DNA of 64,000 nucleotides from Desulfonatronovibrio hydrogenovorans DSM 9292. Its GTDB lineage: Bacteria > Desulfobacterota > Desulfovibrionia > Desulfovibrionales > Desulfonatronovibrionaceae. Under the pieces are notes generated by a model. That model had not been told where the DNA came from and did not search any database. It saw nothing but the letters and a program-made list of their open reading frames with translations. Where the stretch lies: assembly GCF_000686525.1 (NCBI RefSeq), contig NZ_JMKT01000017.1, positions 62,001-126,000 on the forward strand, in the 5' to 3' direction. Positions within the stretch are counted from its first letter, which is position 1. Each line of letters opens with the position of its first letter. This document shows positions 14,801 to 23,624 of this stretch, in pieces. Position numbers and translations under genes: made by a program.

Positions 14801-17098
14801 ATGTCCATCACCAGAAGAAAGTTCATGCACAGTTCAGCCCTGGCTGCAGGAGGACTGGTGTTCAGCTCCATGGGCATGCGTTTATACGCCTATGATCCGG
14901 ACCAGATCAGCCCTGACCGGGACGAAACCCGTAAAAGCTATTGCGGGCTGTGTCATCCCAGATGCGGAATCCTTTTGCATATGAAAAAAGGGAAGGTGAT
15001 TCAGGTCACTGGTGACCCGGACCACCCTTTGACCAGGGGGGTCATATGCCAGCGGGCCCTTTTGATGCCCGAGCATATCCACCACCCCGGACGGATCAAT
15101 TATCCCATGAAAAGAACAGGTCAACGCGGACAGGGACAGTGGGAAAGAATCTCCTGGGACCAGGCCCTGGACGAAGTGGCCGAAAAGCTCTCCCGGCTCA
15201 GGGATGAACATGGACCTGAAACCCTGGCCTTTACCCACGGAACCAGCCGGACCCACCATTGGGACTGCAGGCGTTTTTTCAACTTATTCGGATCACCCAA
15301 TATTGGTGGGGCCAACAATATCTGCATGTGTCCCAGCTATGCTACTGAATTTGCCACCTACGGAGGCATGGCCAGAGGTGACGTCAGAAACGCCAGGTGC
15401 GTGGTCATCTGGGGCAGGGCCGCCTCCAAGTCAGCCCCGGTGACTTCCTATCCAGCCCTGGAACATGCCAGGCAGCAGGGTGCCAGATTCATCGTCATTG
15501 ACCCCAGACAAATTGAGGAAACCAAGTTTGCGGATAAATGGCTTCAGATCCGACCCGGAACAGATCTGGCCCTGATGCTGGCCTGGATCAGGATTATCAT
15601 TGAGGAAGACCTTTACCACAGGGAATTCGTGGAAAAATGGACAAAGGGATTTGACCGGCTTAAGCTGGCAGTCCAGGACTACACCCCGGAAAAAGTGTCC
15701 AGAATCACCTGGATTCCTGAAAAGGATATCCTGGAGTCGGCCAGGATGTATGCCACCACGAGCCCGGCTGTAATTCCCTATGGATATGGCCTGGACAAGC
15801 AGGGTATCAACTCCAACCAGTGTGCCAGGGCCAGAGCCATATTAAGGGCCATAACCGGAAACCTGGAGATCCCCGGCGGCGAAATCATGAGTCAGGCCCC
15901 GGAAATGGCCAGGGTCAGGGGTGAGTTCGACCTGGTCCAGAGCGATGCCATAGGGCCGGAACAAAGGGCCAAGCAGATCGGCATTGACAAGTATCCCTTT
16001 TTCGGCTTCCCGGGTTGGGAAAAAAATGTCCAGAACAATAAACGGCTTCCCCAGGGATACATTGACCCGCCCTCCATGTACCGGACCTGTGTAGGTCATC
16101 TGCGGGAAATCTTCAAAGCTGCCATAACCGGAAAACCTTATCCAGTCCGGGCCATGATGTCTGTGGCCAACAACCCCATGCTGGCCTTTCCTGACGTCAA
16201 CCTGACCCATAACGCTCTTACTTCCCTGGATCTTTATGTGGTCATGGAGTACTATATGACCCCGTCAGCAGCCCTGGCCGACTATGTATTTCCATCGGCA
16301 ACCACTGTTGAGCAGCCTCAGCTCTGGACCAGCGGAGGCTTCTGCATGACCTGCCCCCAGGGACTTGAACCCCTGTATGAACGCAGGGATACCTATCAAT
16401 TCTACCGGGGTCTTGGGCTTCGTCTGGGGCAGGGACAGGACTGGCCCTGGAAAAACCTGGAACAGGTTTATGACTACTGTCTGGAGCCGGCAGGAGTGAC
16501 CTTCCGGGAACTGAGTGAAACCTACGGATTCTTTGGCAAACGGGAATACAGACAGTATGAAAAATACGGCTTTGGAACTCCTTCAGGCAAAGTGGAGCTG
16601 TATTCCACAGTGTTTGAGGATCTCGGCTGCGATCCCCTGCCCAGATATAAGGAACCCCTCTGGAGCCCCGAGGCTGATCCGGAACTGACCAAACAATACC
16701 CCCTGATCCTGATCACCGGCAGCCGATTCATGCCCATGTACCATTCTGAACATCGCCAGATTGAATCAGCCAGGGAGCAGGTGCCTGACCCGCTGGTCTG
16801 GATGCATCCAGACACAGCCGTCCAATATGGATTAGCGGAAAATGAATGGGTTCATGTTGTCAACCCCAAGGGCAGAATAAAAATGCGTCTCAGGACTTCG
16901 ACCATCATGCATCCTCAAATGGTGGATGTTCAGCATGGGTGGTGGTTTCCTGAAAGAAAGGAGGGAACGCCTGATCTGTTTGGAGCATTGGAGTCCAATG
17001 CCAACGTGCTCTGTCCCATGGACGAGGAACACTGCAGCCCTGAAATCGGCAGCTGGCCCCATTCAGCCCTGATATGCCGGGTGGAAAAAATCAGCTGA
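14801..17098 (+). CDS. Tat-exported molybdopterin oxidoreductase, catalytic subunit
   Basis: A 765-residue member of the DMSO-reductase superfamily (polysulfide/thiosulfate/tetrathionate reductase-like branch). The twin-arginine signal is R5-R6-K-F-M with a hydrophobic stretch to about residue 30. A 4Fe-4S site is formed by C48, C51, C55 and C83. The likely Mo/W ligand is a cysteine, C175 or C177, in NNICMCPSY. The C-terminal dinucleotide-binding domain begins near LILITGSRFMPMYHSEHRQ. The strong AAAGGAGG fixes the start. No iron-sulfur or membrane-anchor subunit gene follows, which is unusual for this branch; partners must be elsewhere, or it works with a soluble donor. The substrate is unknown. 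Confidence 0.88.
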   Translation: MSITRRKFMHSSALAAGGLVFSSMGMRLYAYDPDQISPDRDETRKSYCGLCHPRCGILLHMKKGKVIQVTGDPDHPLTRGVICQRALLMPEHIHHPGRINYPMKRTGQRGQGQWERISWDQALDEVAEKLSRLRDEHGPETLAFTHGTSRTHHWDCRRFFNLFGSPNIGGANNICMCPSYATEFATYGGMARGDVRNARCVVIWGRAASKSAPVTSYPALEHARQQGARFIVIDPRQIEETKFADKWLQIRPGTDLALMLAWIRIIIEEDLYHREFVEKWTKGFDRLKLAVQDYTPEKVSRITWIPEKDILESARMYATTSPAVIPYGYGLDKQGINSNQCARARAILRAITGNLEIPGGEIMSQAPEMARVRGEFDLVQSDAIGPEQRAKQIGIDKYPFFGFPGWEKNVQNNKRLPQGYIDPPSMYRTCVGHLREIFKAAITGKPYPVRAMMSVANNPMLAFPDVNLTHNALTSLDLYVVMEYYMTPSAALADYVFPSATTVEQPQLWTSGGFCMTCPQGLEPLYERRDTYQFYRGLGLRLGQGQDWPWKNLEQVYDYCLEPAGVTFRELSETYGFFGKREYRQYEKYGFGTPSGKVELYSTVFEDLGCDPLPRYKEPLWSPEADPELTKQYPLILITGSRFMPMYHSEHRQIESAREQVPDPLVWMHPDTAVQYGLAENEWVHVVNPKGRIKMRLRTSTIMHPQMVDVQHGWWFPERKEGTPDLFGALESNANVLCPMDEEHCSPEIGSWPHSALICRVEKIS

Positions 17099-17120
17099 AC
17101 AAACCATGATCAGCAGGCAG

Positions 17121-17159
17121 GCCGGGCCGCCAAGAAACATCCCAGCAGCCCGGCCCGGC
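17121..17159. terminator. GC-rich hairpin between convergent genes
   Basis: GCCGGGCCG (17121-17129) and CGGCCCGGC (17151-17159) form a perfect 9-pair stem with a 21-base loop. It lies between the ends of the molybdoenzyme and barrel genes and may act as a two-way terminator, but there is no T run on either side. Confidence 0.4.
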
Positions 17160-17180
17160 TCAAAAAGAGTCCATTTTCTC

Positions 17181-17810
17181 CTAGAACCTGTACCTCAGAC
17201 CCAGGACATAGAAGTCCGAGGCCCCCCGGACTCCTCCGAAAAGTCCGAACACCCCGGATCGGTGATGGATTCTGTAAACCAGACTGTACTTCGGATATCC
17301 GGGCAGGGTCAGGGCCAGTTCAAAGGCCAGATAATTCAAAAGCCGCTGGGACTTTCCCCTGATCTGAACTTCCCGCTCAGGAGTCTTGGAAGTAAGAGAC
17401 ATGCCATCGCCTATAGCCGCTGACGTATGCAGGACATGATTCCATGGAAAGTTGTCATACCTCAGCAAAAAGGCCAGCACGTACTCTTCGTAATCCTGAT
17501 GACCCTCTTTGTGCCTTCCATGATGCTTGGCAAAAATGCCTTCCAGCTCCAGGGCGAAATCATCCCAGAACCGGGTCAGCTCCCTGGAAAGACCCAGACC
17601 ATGCAGATACTTTCTCTCAAATTTGCCCGGGATATTGAAAGTGGTCTTGCCAAGGGTCCGGTTTGTGTAAACGCCGTTGTAAAGGGTCAAGGCCCATTGG
17701 TAATCTTTTACCCTGGCTGGGGGAGAATCATTCTCACCAGCTGCACCTGGTGCAGCCGTCAACAACATCACCATAAGGCAAAACCATGCCCCAAAAAATT
17801 TCAAGCCCAC
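17181..17810 (-). CDS. Predicted outer-membrane beta-barrel protein
   Basis: A 209-residue exported protein. The GTG start at 17810 has GGGAGG upstream and begins a normal signal peptide ending near APGAAGEN; the longer frame from 18089 lies inside the MsrA gene and is discarded. The mature part alternates aromatic and polar residues and ends in YRF, the usual outer-membrane barrel ending. HHRSGVFGLFGG near the C-terminus recalls PagL-like lipid A deacylases, but the family cannot be fixed by eye. It follows the MsrA gene by about 100 bases on the same strand and may be the last gene of that operon. Confidence 0.65.
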   Translation of the reverse strand: MGLKFFGAWFCLMVMLLTAAPGAAGENDSPPARVKDYQWALTLYNGVYTNRTLGKTTFNIPGKFERKYLHGLGLSRELTRFWDDFALELEGIFAKHHGRHKEGHQDYEEYVLAFLLRYDNFPWNHVLHTSAAIGDGMSLTSKTPEREVQIRGKSQRLLNYLAFELALTLPGYPKYSLVYRIHHRSGVFGLFGGVRGASDFYVLGLRYRF

Positions 17811-17913
17811 GTCATTCCTCCCTTGGGGAAAACCAGTTCCAGAAAGAAAAGCAGTTTTACCAGAATGCACCAAAAGCCGTTTGAAAAGGAAAAATTTCAA
17901 GCCAGGTTCAAAT

Positions 17914-18582
17914 TCATCTGGACATGCGCTTCTGCAGAAATTCCAGGGAGTTTTTAGAGAGACCCAGCTCTTCCAGGCTGCCATCCAGCATCTTTGAATC
18001 TGTGTATCCGCCAAGGATGCCGTTAACTCTGGCTGCAGCCGTAGAACGGACCAAATCCTTGAAGTCAGGATAGATGACCTGAAATTCATCCCTTAAACTG
18101 GAATATCTCTGCAGGTAAAATTTCTGATGATAGTCTTCAGCTGGAAAAAATTCCACATATCTGAGTACCTGGGTGACCACATTTCCGGAAAGCCTGTCCA
18201 TGCTTTTAAGGATCTTTTCCTTTTGCTCATCCGTGTGATAAAATACCGCATTCATATACTGCCTGGACCAGGGCTGACTGTTGTAGTCATGTTCGCCCCA
18301 GAATTTCCTGAGCAGATCTTCATAAGAAATCCTTGCTGGATCAAACCTGATCTGAAGGCTTTCCATGTGATCCCCGATATTGCGATATGTGGGATAAGGA
18401 CTTGTTCCCCCGGTGTAACCCACTACAGTTTCATAAACCCCGTCCATGATGCCGAATCCGGCATCAGGCCCCCAGAATCAGCCCAGGGCAAAGGTTGCTG
18501 TTTCCAATTCATGGGGCCTGGACCCGTCTACAGGTGGAATTGCTTTGGGGATAAAATCTGATTGACTTGATGCAGTGCCCAT
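17914..18582 (-). CDS. msrA: Methionine sulfoxide reductase A with selenocysteine (in-frame UGA)
   Basis: Read through the TGA at 18478-18480, this frame gives a complete 222-residue MsrA. Before the TGA comes HELETATFALG and after it FWGPDAGFGIMDGVYETVVG, so the TGA sits exactly where MsrA has catalytic Cys (GCFWG); Sec would be residue 35. Further MsrA marks follow: GYTGGTSPYPTY, GDHMESLQIRFDP and FWGEHDY. There is no other Cys, so a resolving Cys is absent. A hairpin fitting a bacterial SECIS follows the UGA. The start at 18582 has GGGAGG four bases upstream. The frame continues upstream (18583 to about 18717) as a hydrophobic, signal-like stretch, so a longer exported form is possible. 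It repairs methionine-S-sulfoxide. Confidence 0.88.
18447..18466 (-). promoter_or_regulatory. Candidate bacterial SECIS hairpin in msrA
   Basis: On the minus strand TGATGCCG, loop GATT, CGGCATCA makes a perfect 8-pair stem starting 11 bases after the UGA. The loop begins with G about 20 bases after the UGA. These values fit the known rule for bacterial SECIS elements (loop about 16-37 bases downstream, G in the first two loop positions). The element lies inside the coding sequence, as expected in bacteria. Confidence 0.8.
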
Positions 18583-18706
18583 GCTTCCTCCCATCCCGAA
18601 AATATTAATCAGCAAAACAATTGTAAAAGTCAGCCGGAAAAAGAAATATCTTAAAGACAAACCAGAGCCTGGCCAGCAAGCTCCGGCATTGTTCATTCCA
18701 GGCCTG

Positions 18707-20086
18707 TCAAGGGTCAAAACGGTTGTTTCCAGCCGGAATGCTTATGTTGTGTTTCTTGATCTTGTAGTGGATGGCCCTGCGGCTGATTCCCAGGATATCA
18801 GCCGCATGTTTTTGAACCCATCCGGTCTTTTCCAGGGCCCGGATAATGGCCTGCTTTTCACTTTCATCAAGGGACATGGGGTCCTGGTTCAGACTCTGAC
18901 CGGTTAAGGATTCCTCAAGCTGCAGGTCCTCAGCCCTGAGCATCCTGCCCGGACAAAGGAGTACCCCAGCCTCCAGGACGTTGGACAGTTCCCGCACATT
19001 GCCTGGCCAGTGATATCCCAGCATCCTGTCCATGGCCTGGTCAGAGATCACCGGCCGCTCCAGGCCGCTTTTCTTAGAGAGGCTGTCCAGAAAATAGTCT
19101 GCCAGAATCGGCAGGTCTTCCAGACGATCCCGCAGCGGGGGAACCTCCAGCTTGACCACCTTCAGCCTGAAATAGAGATCCTCCCTGAATTTTCCGGCCC
19201 GGACCAGATCCGGCAGATTGGCATTGGTGGCAGCCACAACCCTGCACTCAACCTCAATGGACCTGGTGTCTCCCACCCTGCGCATGGTCCGCTCCTGTAA
19301 AAAACGCAGCAGCCTGGTCTGCATTTCAGGAGAGATGTTGCCTATTTCATCCAGAAAAAGAGTGCCGCTGTGGGCGGTTTCAATGAGTCCTTTTTTGTCT
19401 TGAACCGCATGGGTGAAAGCACCTTTAACATGTCCGAACAGTTCGCTTTCCAGAAGGGTCGGCTGGGTTGAACCGCAGTCAATGACCACAAAGGGGCCAT
19501 CGCTGCGATGGCTCCACTTATGGAGCATATTGGCCACCAGCTCCTTGCCTGTACCTGACTCGCCCTGAATGAGGACCGAGACATCACTGGGGGCGATGCG
19601 GCGCATCATCCGGCTTAATGCGGCCATGCACGGACTTTTTCCCAGGACCATGCCCTGTCCGGCATCCAGAGCAGCTCCCTCTTCAGGATAGGCCCGGGCC
19701 AGCAGCCTATTGATCCTGGATACCAGCTCACCACCGTCAAAGGGCTTGGAAATGTAGTCAGCCGCCCCCTGGTGCATGGAGCTCACCGCATCGGACACAT
19801 TGCCGTAGGCTGTCAGCAGGACAACTGGAATCCCTGGCCAGGTCTCGGTTACGGTCTCTAAAAGCTCTCTGCCGTCCATTCCGGGCATCTTGACATCTGA
19901 AAGCACCAGATCCACAGCCTGACTGCTCATTATCTCCAGGGCCTGACTGCCATTTACAGCGGTCAGGACCTTGTATCCGGCTGAGCCAAGCCTGGCTTCC
20001 AGAACCTGGACAATGCTCGGATCGTCGTCAACCACGAGGATTGACAGTCTTCCTGGATCAGAAGGCAAAAAAGTTTGACTGGCCAT
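18707..20086 (-). CDS. QseF/GlrR-like sigma-54 response regulator with GAFTHA loop
   Basis: A 459-residue NtrC-type regulator. The receiver has D20-D22 and phosphoacceptor D64 (LSDVKMPG). The AAA+ domain has Walker A GESGTGKE at 175-182 and Walker B LFLDEIGNI. The sigma-54 contact loop at 222-227 reads GAFTHA, not GAFTGA; the codon is clearly CAT. The C-terminal Fis-type helix-turn-helix is present (HAADILGISRRAIHYKIKKH). It overlaps the lipoprotein gene by one base (TAATG). The order kinase, lipoprotein, regulator matches qseE-qseG-qseF. Changes at this Gly often affect sigma-54 interaction, so altered or lost activation is possible. Confidence 0.9.
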   Translation of the reverse strand: MASQTFLPSDPGRLSILVVDDDPSIVQVLEARLGSAGYKVLTAVNGSQALEIMSSQAVDLVLSDVKMPGMDGRELLETVTETWPGIPVVLLTAYGNVSDAVSSMHQGAADYISKPFDGGELVSRINRLLARAYPEEGAALDAGQGMVLGKSPCMAALSRMMRRIAPSDVSVLIQGESGTGKELVANMLHKWSHRSDGPFVVIDCGSTQPTLLESELFGHVKGAFTHAVQDKKGLIETAHSGTLFLDEIGNISPEMQTRLLRFLQERTMRRVGDTRSIEVECRVVAATNANLPDLVRAGKFREDLYFRLKVVKLEVPPLRDRLEDLPILADYFLDSLSKKSGLERPVISDQAMDRMLGYHWPGNVRELSNVLEAGVLLCPGRMLRAEDLQLEESLTGQSLNQDPMSLDESEKQAIIRALEKTGWVQKHAADILGISRRAIHYKIKKHNISIPAGNNRFDP

Positions 20087-20673
20087 TATTCCAGAAGCTG
20101 CCTTTTCTGTTGCTCTATCAGGCTGGAAAGCTCTTCCAGCTCCTGGATCTGCCGCTGCAGGGTCAGTTTTTCCTCTTCCAGCTCACTGATCCGGTTTCTT
20201 GAGGCCCTGTGCCGGGCATTCAGGGATCGGTTCTCCATTTCCAGGGTCCTGTTTTTCTCAATGACCTGGGCCAGTAAGGCCAGCAGTTCCGGGTACAGAC
20301 TGTGGTCACTGCTGATTTTTTCAATCCCTTGTTCCAGTTTTTTCTTCCAAGCCTGGAAATCCGAGTCGGTTTCCGAGGTCAGCATTTCAGCCAGAATCAC
20401 TCCCATCCTGGCTTCCAGCCTGGTCAAAGGCTCAGAAGCAATGTTCTGGGCTTCCTGGAACATCTGCCCGGCCTGGTGGTAATCTCCTGAACGCATCCTG
20501 ACCATGGCCTTGTCCAGGAGGTCATGGGTTAGTTTCTGCAGTTCATGGGCTTCCTGGGAAATGGGGCGGTCCTGAACCTGGACCTGAGTTTTGAATACAG
20601 TACATCCGCTCAAAGTCCAGGCCAGCCAGACAAAGATGATCAAATTCCATGAAATGCGAAGATATGACAACAA
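20086..20673 (-). CDS. QseG-like coiled-coil lipoprotein
   Basis: About 195 residues with a lipoprotein signal ending WTLSGC. A likely TTG start at 20673 has AGGAG seven bases upstream and lies 13 bases after the kinase stop; the longer frame to 20775 would overlap the kinase. The middle has TPR-like helices (DYHQAGQMFQEAQNIA). The last 60 residues form a Glu/Arg/Gln-rich coiled coil. Lying between the kinase and the regulator, it corresponds in place and type to QseG (YfhG), an outer-membrane lipoprotein that controls the QseE sensor in enterobacteria. Sequence identity to QseG is not claimed. Confidence 0.72.
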   Translation of the reverse strand: MLSYLRISWNLIIFVWLAWTLSGCTVFKTQVQVQDRPISQEAHELQKLTHDLLDKAMVRMRSGDYHQAGQMFQEAQNIASEPLTRLEARMGVILAEMLTSETDSDFQAWKKKLEQGIEKISSDHSLYPELLALLAQVIEKNRTLEMENRSLNARHRASRNRISELEEEKLTLQRQIQELEELSSLIEQQKRQLLE

Positions 20674-20686
20674 CCTGTGACTCCTC

Positions 20687-22126
20687 TTATCCGTCCTGAT
20701 CGGCTTCAGCCGGGAGGTTAAAGCAGAATACGCAGCCGGATGAAGAATTTTTTTCCAGCCACAATTCACCTCCATGCGCCCTGATGATATGCCTGGATAT
20801 ATTCAGGCCCAGCCCGGCCCCGTCGGTCATGTTGCTGATGTTTTTGCCCCGGTAGTATCTTTCAAACACCAGATCCTCTTCTTCTTCAGGTATTCCAGGG
20901 CCCTGGTCAACAACACAGACCACAAGGTCCCTGCTCCCGGAACCAATTGACGCGCCAAGGATAATTTGACTCCCGGCCGGGGAAAATTTCACTGCGTTTC
21001 CCAGCAGATTAAAGAGCACCTGCTGGATATGGCTGGGGTCAGCATGTAGAATTGTGCTTGTCTTTGGCGTGGTTACTTTTATGTCCACCCTTCCGGCTTC
21101 AGCTACCGGCCTGATCCTTTCTACAGCCTCCTCAAACAGTTCATAAGCCTTTACCCGGACCGGTTCAAGTCTGATCTTTCCGGACTCCAGACTTGAGGCC
21201 TGCATCAGGCGCTGGAGCAAATCAGACAGCCTGATGGTTTCCTTGTGGGCGATTTCCAGGAATCTGGCCTGATCCACGGAACTGCTCCCAGCCACTCCAT
21301 CCCTGACCAGGTTAATGGACTCCCTGATGCTGGTCAGGGGCGTCCTGATCTCATGGCTCAACATGGATATGAACCTGGACCGCATTTCTTCTTCCTGTTT
21401 GAGCCTGATCCCCATCCTGTTGTAAGCCTTGGCCAGCTCCCCCAACTCTCCATATGAACCTACCCTGACCGGCTTGAAATCCTCACTCAAACTCATGGCT
21501 GAGATACTTTTCCTGAATTCACGCATGGACCGGTTCAAAAAATAGGCAATGATCAGACTTCCAAGCAGTCCCACCAGGGTGACCAGCACGAATCCGGTGA
21601 ACCCAAGACGCTGGGCCTGCACCCCCCGGTCATACATCCTCTGCATCCTGTTATTTATCCGGTCCAGATATCCGGCCCGCAGGGTGGTGACACTCTGGAT
21701 CCAGGCTGACAAGGCTTCTTCGCTGGGAAGGCTGATTTCCACTGCCTCTGAACCATCCATCCGGCTCAGACCCATTATCTCCAGACCCTGTTCCAGCTCA
21801 GGCAGGCCGGTTCCACGGGGCAGACTGGTCAAAAGGCGCTCAAAGGACTTGAGATGTTCCAGGGACGCCAGATGATACTCCTGCCGGCCCAGGATCTCAT
21901 ATTTTCTTCTGTTTTCCACAAAAAGCAGGGTAGTGTCCACCAGTTGTTCAGTGATGGCCACCACCTCGAAATCCTTGTTCACGATACCATCGGTGGTGGA
22001 GACCAGATCCCGGATGCCATGGGAAAAATAGCCGATGATCAGGCCGAAAATCACCATCAGAGACAGAGACCAGGCCAGCAGCCTGGAAGTGATGCTCATT
22101 CTTGAGAAAACCTGTCTGATTTTCAT
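20687..22126 (-). CDS. QseE/GlrK-like sensor histidine kinase
   Basis: A 479-residue membrane kinase. Membrane segments lie at about 14-36 and 175-197 and enclose a periplasmic helical sensor. A HAMP domain follows. HisKA has SMLSHEIRTPLTSIRES (His near 262). The ATPase has NLLGNAVKFSP (N box), DQGPGIPEE (G1) and DGAGLGLNISRHI (G2). It is the first gene of a minus-strand operon with the lipoprotein and the sigma-54 regulator. In enterobacteria this system responds to envelope stress and amino sugars; the ligand here is unknown. Confidence 0.9.
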   Translation of the reverse strand: MKIRQVFSRMSITSRLLAWSLSLMVIFGLIIGYFSHGIRDLVSTTDGIVNKDFEVVAITEQLVDTTLLFVENRRKYEILGRQEYHLASLEHLKSFERLLTSLPRGTGLPELEQGLEIMGLSRMDGSEAVEISLPSEEALSAWIQSVTTLRAGYLDRINNRMQRMYDRGVQAQRLGFTGFVLVTLVGLLGSLIIAYFLNRSMREFRKSISAMSLSEDFKPVRVGSYGELGELAKAYNRMGIRLKQEEEMRSRFISMLSHEIRTPLTSIRESINLVRDGVAGSSSVDQARFLEIAHKETIRLSDLLQRLMQASSLESGKIRLEPVRVKAYELFEEAVERIRPVAEAGRVDIKVTTPKTSTILHADPSHIQQVLFNLLGNAVKFSPAGSQIILGASIGSGSRDLVVCVVDQGPGIPEEEEDLVFERYYRGKNISNMTDGAGLGLNISRHIIRAHGGELWLEKNSSSGCVFCFNLPAEADQDG

Positions 22127-22412
22127 TGGTTATTCTCCAAAATATCCGGTGCTGGCAACAGGATCAGCCAACCGTTTTTAGTGTCCATTGGAATATTTTT
22201 TGCATATTTTTCCAGAATTATTCCAGCACTGCAAGATTTTCCATCCTGCCTTGCTGGTTTGTGAGCCTGGTATCCCTGGAGACGCTTGAGCATAAGCAAA
22301 GCCTTTTGTTTGGGCCCCGATACTGCTGGCAACTGGCTTTGGGACCGACCTGAAGCCCTCTGGCAAAGGCGAGAGCTATCCAGTCAACCTTTGGACTTCC
22401 CTACGGACAAAT

Positions 22413-22877
22413 ATGTCGGACAAAGTTCTTCTGGTGGACGATGATCCCCAATTTCTGGAAATCTTTGAAGCAATCCTTAGCAGACACTTCAACATCCAGG
22501 CTGCATCAGGCCCTGAACAGGGTCTGGAAATCCTGAGCAGCGACAACTCATTCCAGGTGATAGTGGCCGATCTCTACATGCAGCCCATGGACGGCATTGA
22601 ATTTCTCTACCGGGCCCAAAAGCTTGTCCCTGCTGCATCGGGTATCCTTATCACCGGCCACCCCAGCCTGGACAAAATCATCCAGGCCGTAAACAAAACC
22701 AGAATTTTCGGCATTTTTGCAAAAAGCGATCCCGTATCCCAGCTTGTAAGCAGGATTCGCCAGGGAATCCAGGCTTCAGGACCAGCCAGGCCAGGAAAGC
22801 ATTCAGCTAAGGTCTCCCTTTCCCGGGACGAATTGATTTTCTTACAGACCTTTCCTTTTTCACACTCCAAAGAGTAA
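22413..22877 (+). CDS. Single-domain response regulator
   Basis: A 154-residue CheY-like receiver with no attached output domain. Acidic pocket D9-D11, phosphoacceptor D53 (VIVADLYMQPMDG, with one extra residue before the usual Pro), a Thr switch in ILITGHP and Lys in IFAKSDP are present. The C-terminal 35 residues are not a known domain. It is divergent from the kinase operon, about 290 bases away. That gap has no recognised element. It may receive phosphate from any kinase, possibly the neighbouring one. Confidence 0.82.
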   Translation: MSDKVLLVDDDPQFLEIFEAILSRHFNIQAASGPEQGLEILSSDNSFQVIVADLYMQPMDGIEFLYRAQKLVPAASGILITGHPSLDKIIQAVNKTRIFGIFAKSDPVSQLVSRIRQGIQASGPARPGKHSAKVSLSRDELIFLQTFPFSHSKE

Positions 22878-23059
22878 TGCGCCCCCAAGGGCCTAGCCTG
22901 CCGGGTGGGCAAAAAACGTAACCGGATCCACAATTTTTTCCCATTTCTTCCCTTAAGCCGGATGCAAATGCCGGAGCTCATCGTCCATTTCCCAGTGGCA
23001 CCATGCTTGCAAAATTACAGCGTATACTTTTAACCATTTATCAAACCTTTTTTCTCACT

Positions 23060-23590
23060 ATGAACAACATTCGCTTTTTCAATCTGCTGCTGCCCATGAT
23101 CCTCATTTTCCTGCTCCGGCCAGATCCGGCCTGGACAGAGCAGGAAAGCCATTTGCTCATTATGGGGTGGGTGGAAAAAACCAGGCTCCTGCCTGACGGC
23201 CCTTTTCTGAAGGCCAAGCTGGACACCGGAGCCCGGACATCTTCCATGCATGCCCGGGACATTGAACCTTTTGAAAAAGATGGCCAAAAAATGGTCCGGT
23301 TCACTGTAGATGCCCAGTGCGCAAGGACTGGAGAAAAACAGGTTCTTCAATTTGAGAAACCCCTCAAAAGAAATGTGCTCATCCGCCAGCACCAGCGCGA
23401 CCCCATGCCCAGGCCTGTGGTTGTCATGGATTTCTGTCTGGGCGGCACAGTCCATTCTGCCCAGTTTTCCCTTACTGACCGCTCAGGGTTCAACTATCCG
23501 GTTTTGCTGGGCAGGATATTTCTGGAAGATGTAGCTCTGGTGGACTCAGGCTCCACCGGTCTGATGTCCCAGGTCTGTCCCGGACCGTGA
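23060..23590 (+). CDS. Exported RimK-associated retropepsin-like protease
   Basis: About 176 residues. The ATG at 23060 starts a clear signal peptide (FFNLLLPMILIFLL); a longer frame from 23003 is possible, and neither has a good ribosome-binding site. The domain is the COG4067-type retropepsin-like/zinc-protease family, with catalytic DTGA at 55-58 (AKLDTGARTSSMHA) and a second half FNYPVLLGRIFLEDVALVDSG. Such genes go with RimK-like ligases. Here it is followed by the 7TM-transglutaminase-like and glutamate-ligase-like genes, which supports one pathway acting across the inner membrane. Confidence 0.75.
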   Translation: MNNIRFFNLLLPMILIFLLRPDPAWTEQESHLLIMGWVEKTRLLPDGPFLKAKLDTGARTSSMHARDIEPFEKDGQKMVRFTVDAQCARTGEKQVLQFEKPLKRNVLIRQHQRDPMPRPVVVMDFCLGGTVHSAQFSLTDRSGFNYPVLLGRIFLEDVALVDSGSTGLMSQVCPGP

Positions 23591-23624
23591 CTGGTCACCA
23601 ATAAACCCATACACCCAGGAAAAC

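Noticed and set aside
17914-18447. N-terminally truncated MsrA starting at the ATG 18447, or a pseudogene
   Set aside because: It would lack the catalytic residue; the frame before the TGA carries perfect MsrA sequence and a SECIS-like hairpin, so readthrough as selenocysteine fits better.
22127-22412. Possible riboswitch with a GCAAAGCC stretch before the receiver gene
   Set aside because: Only one short likeness to a cyclic-di-GMP switch was seen; the conserved stems could not be built.
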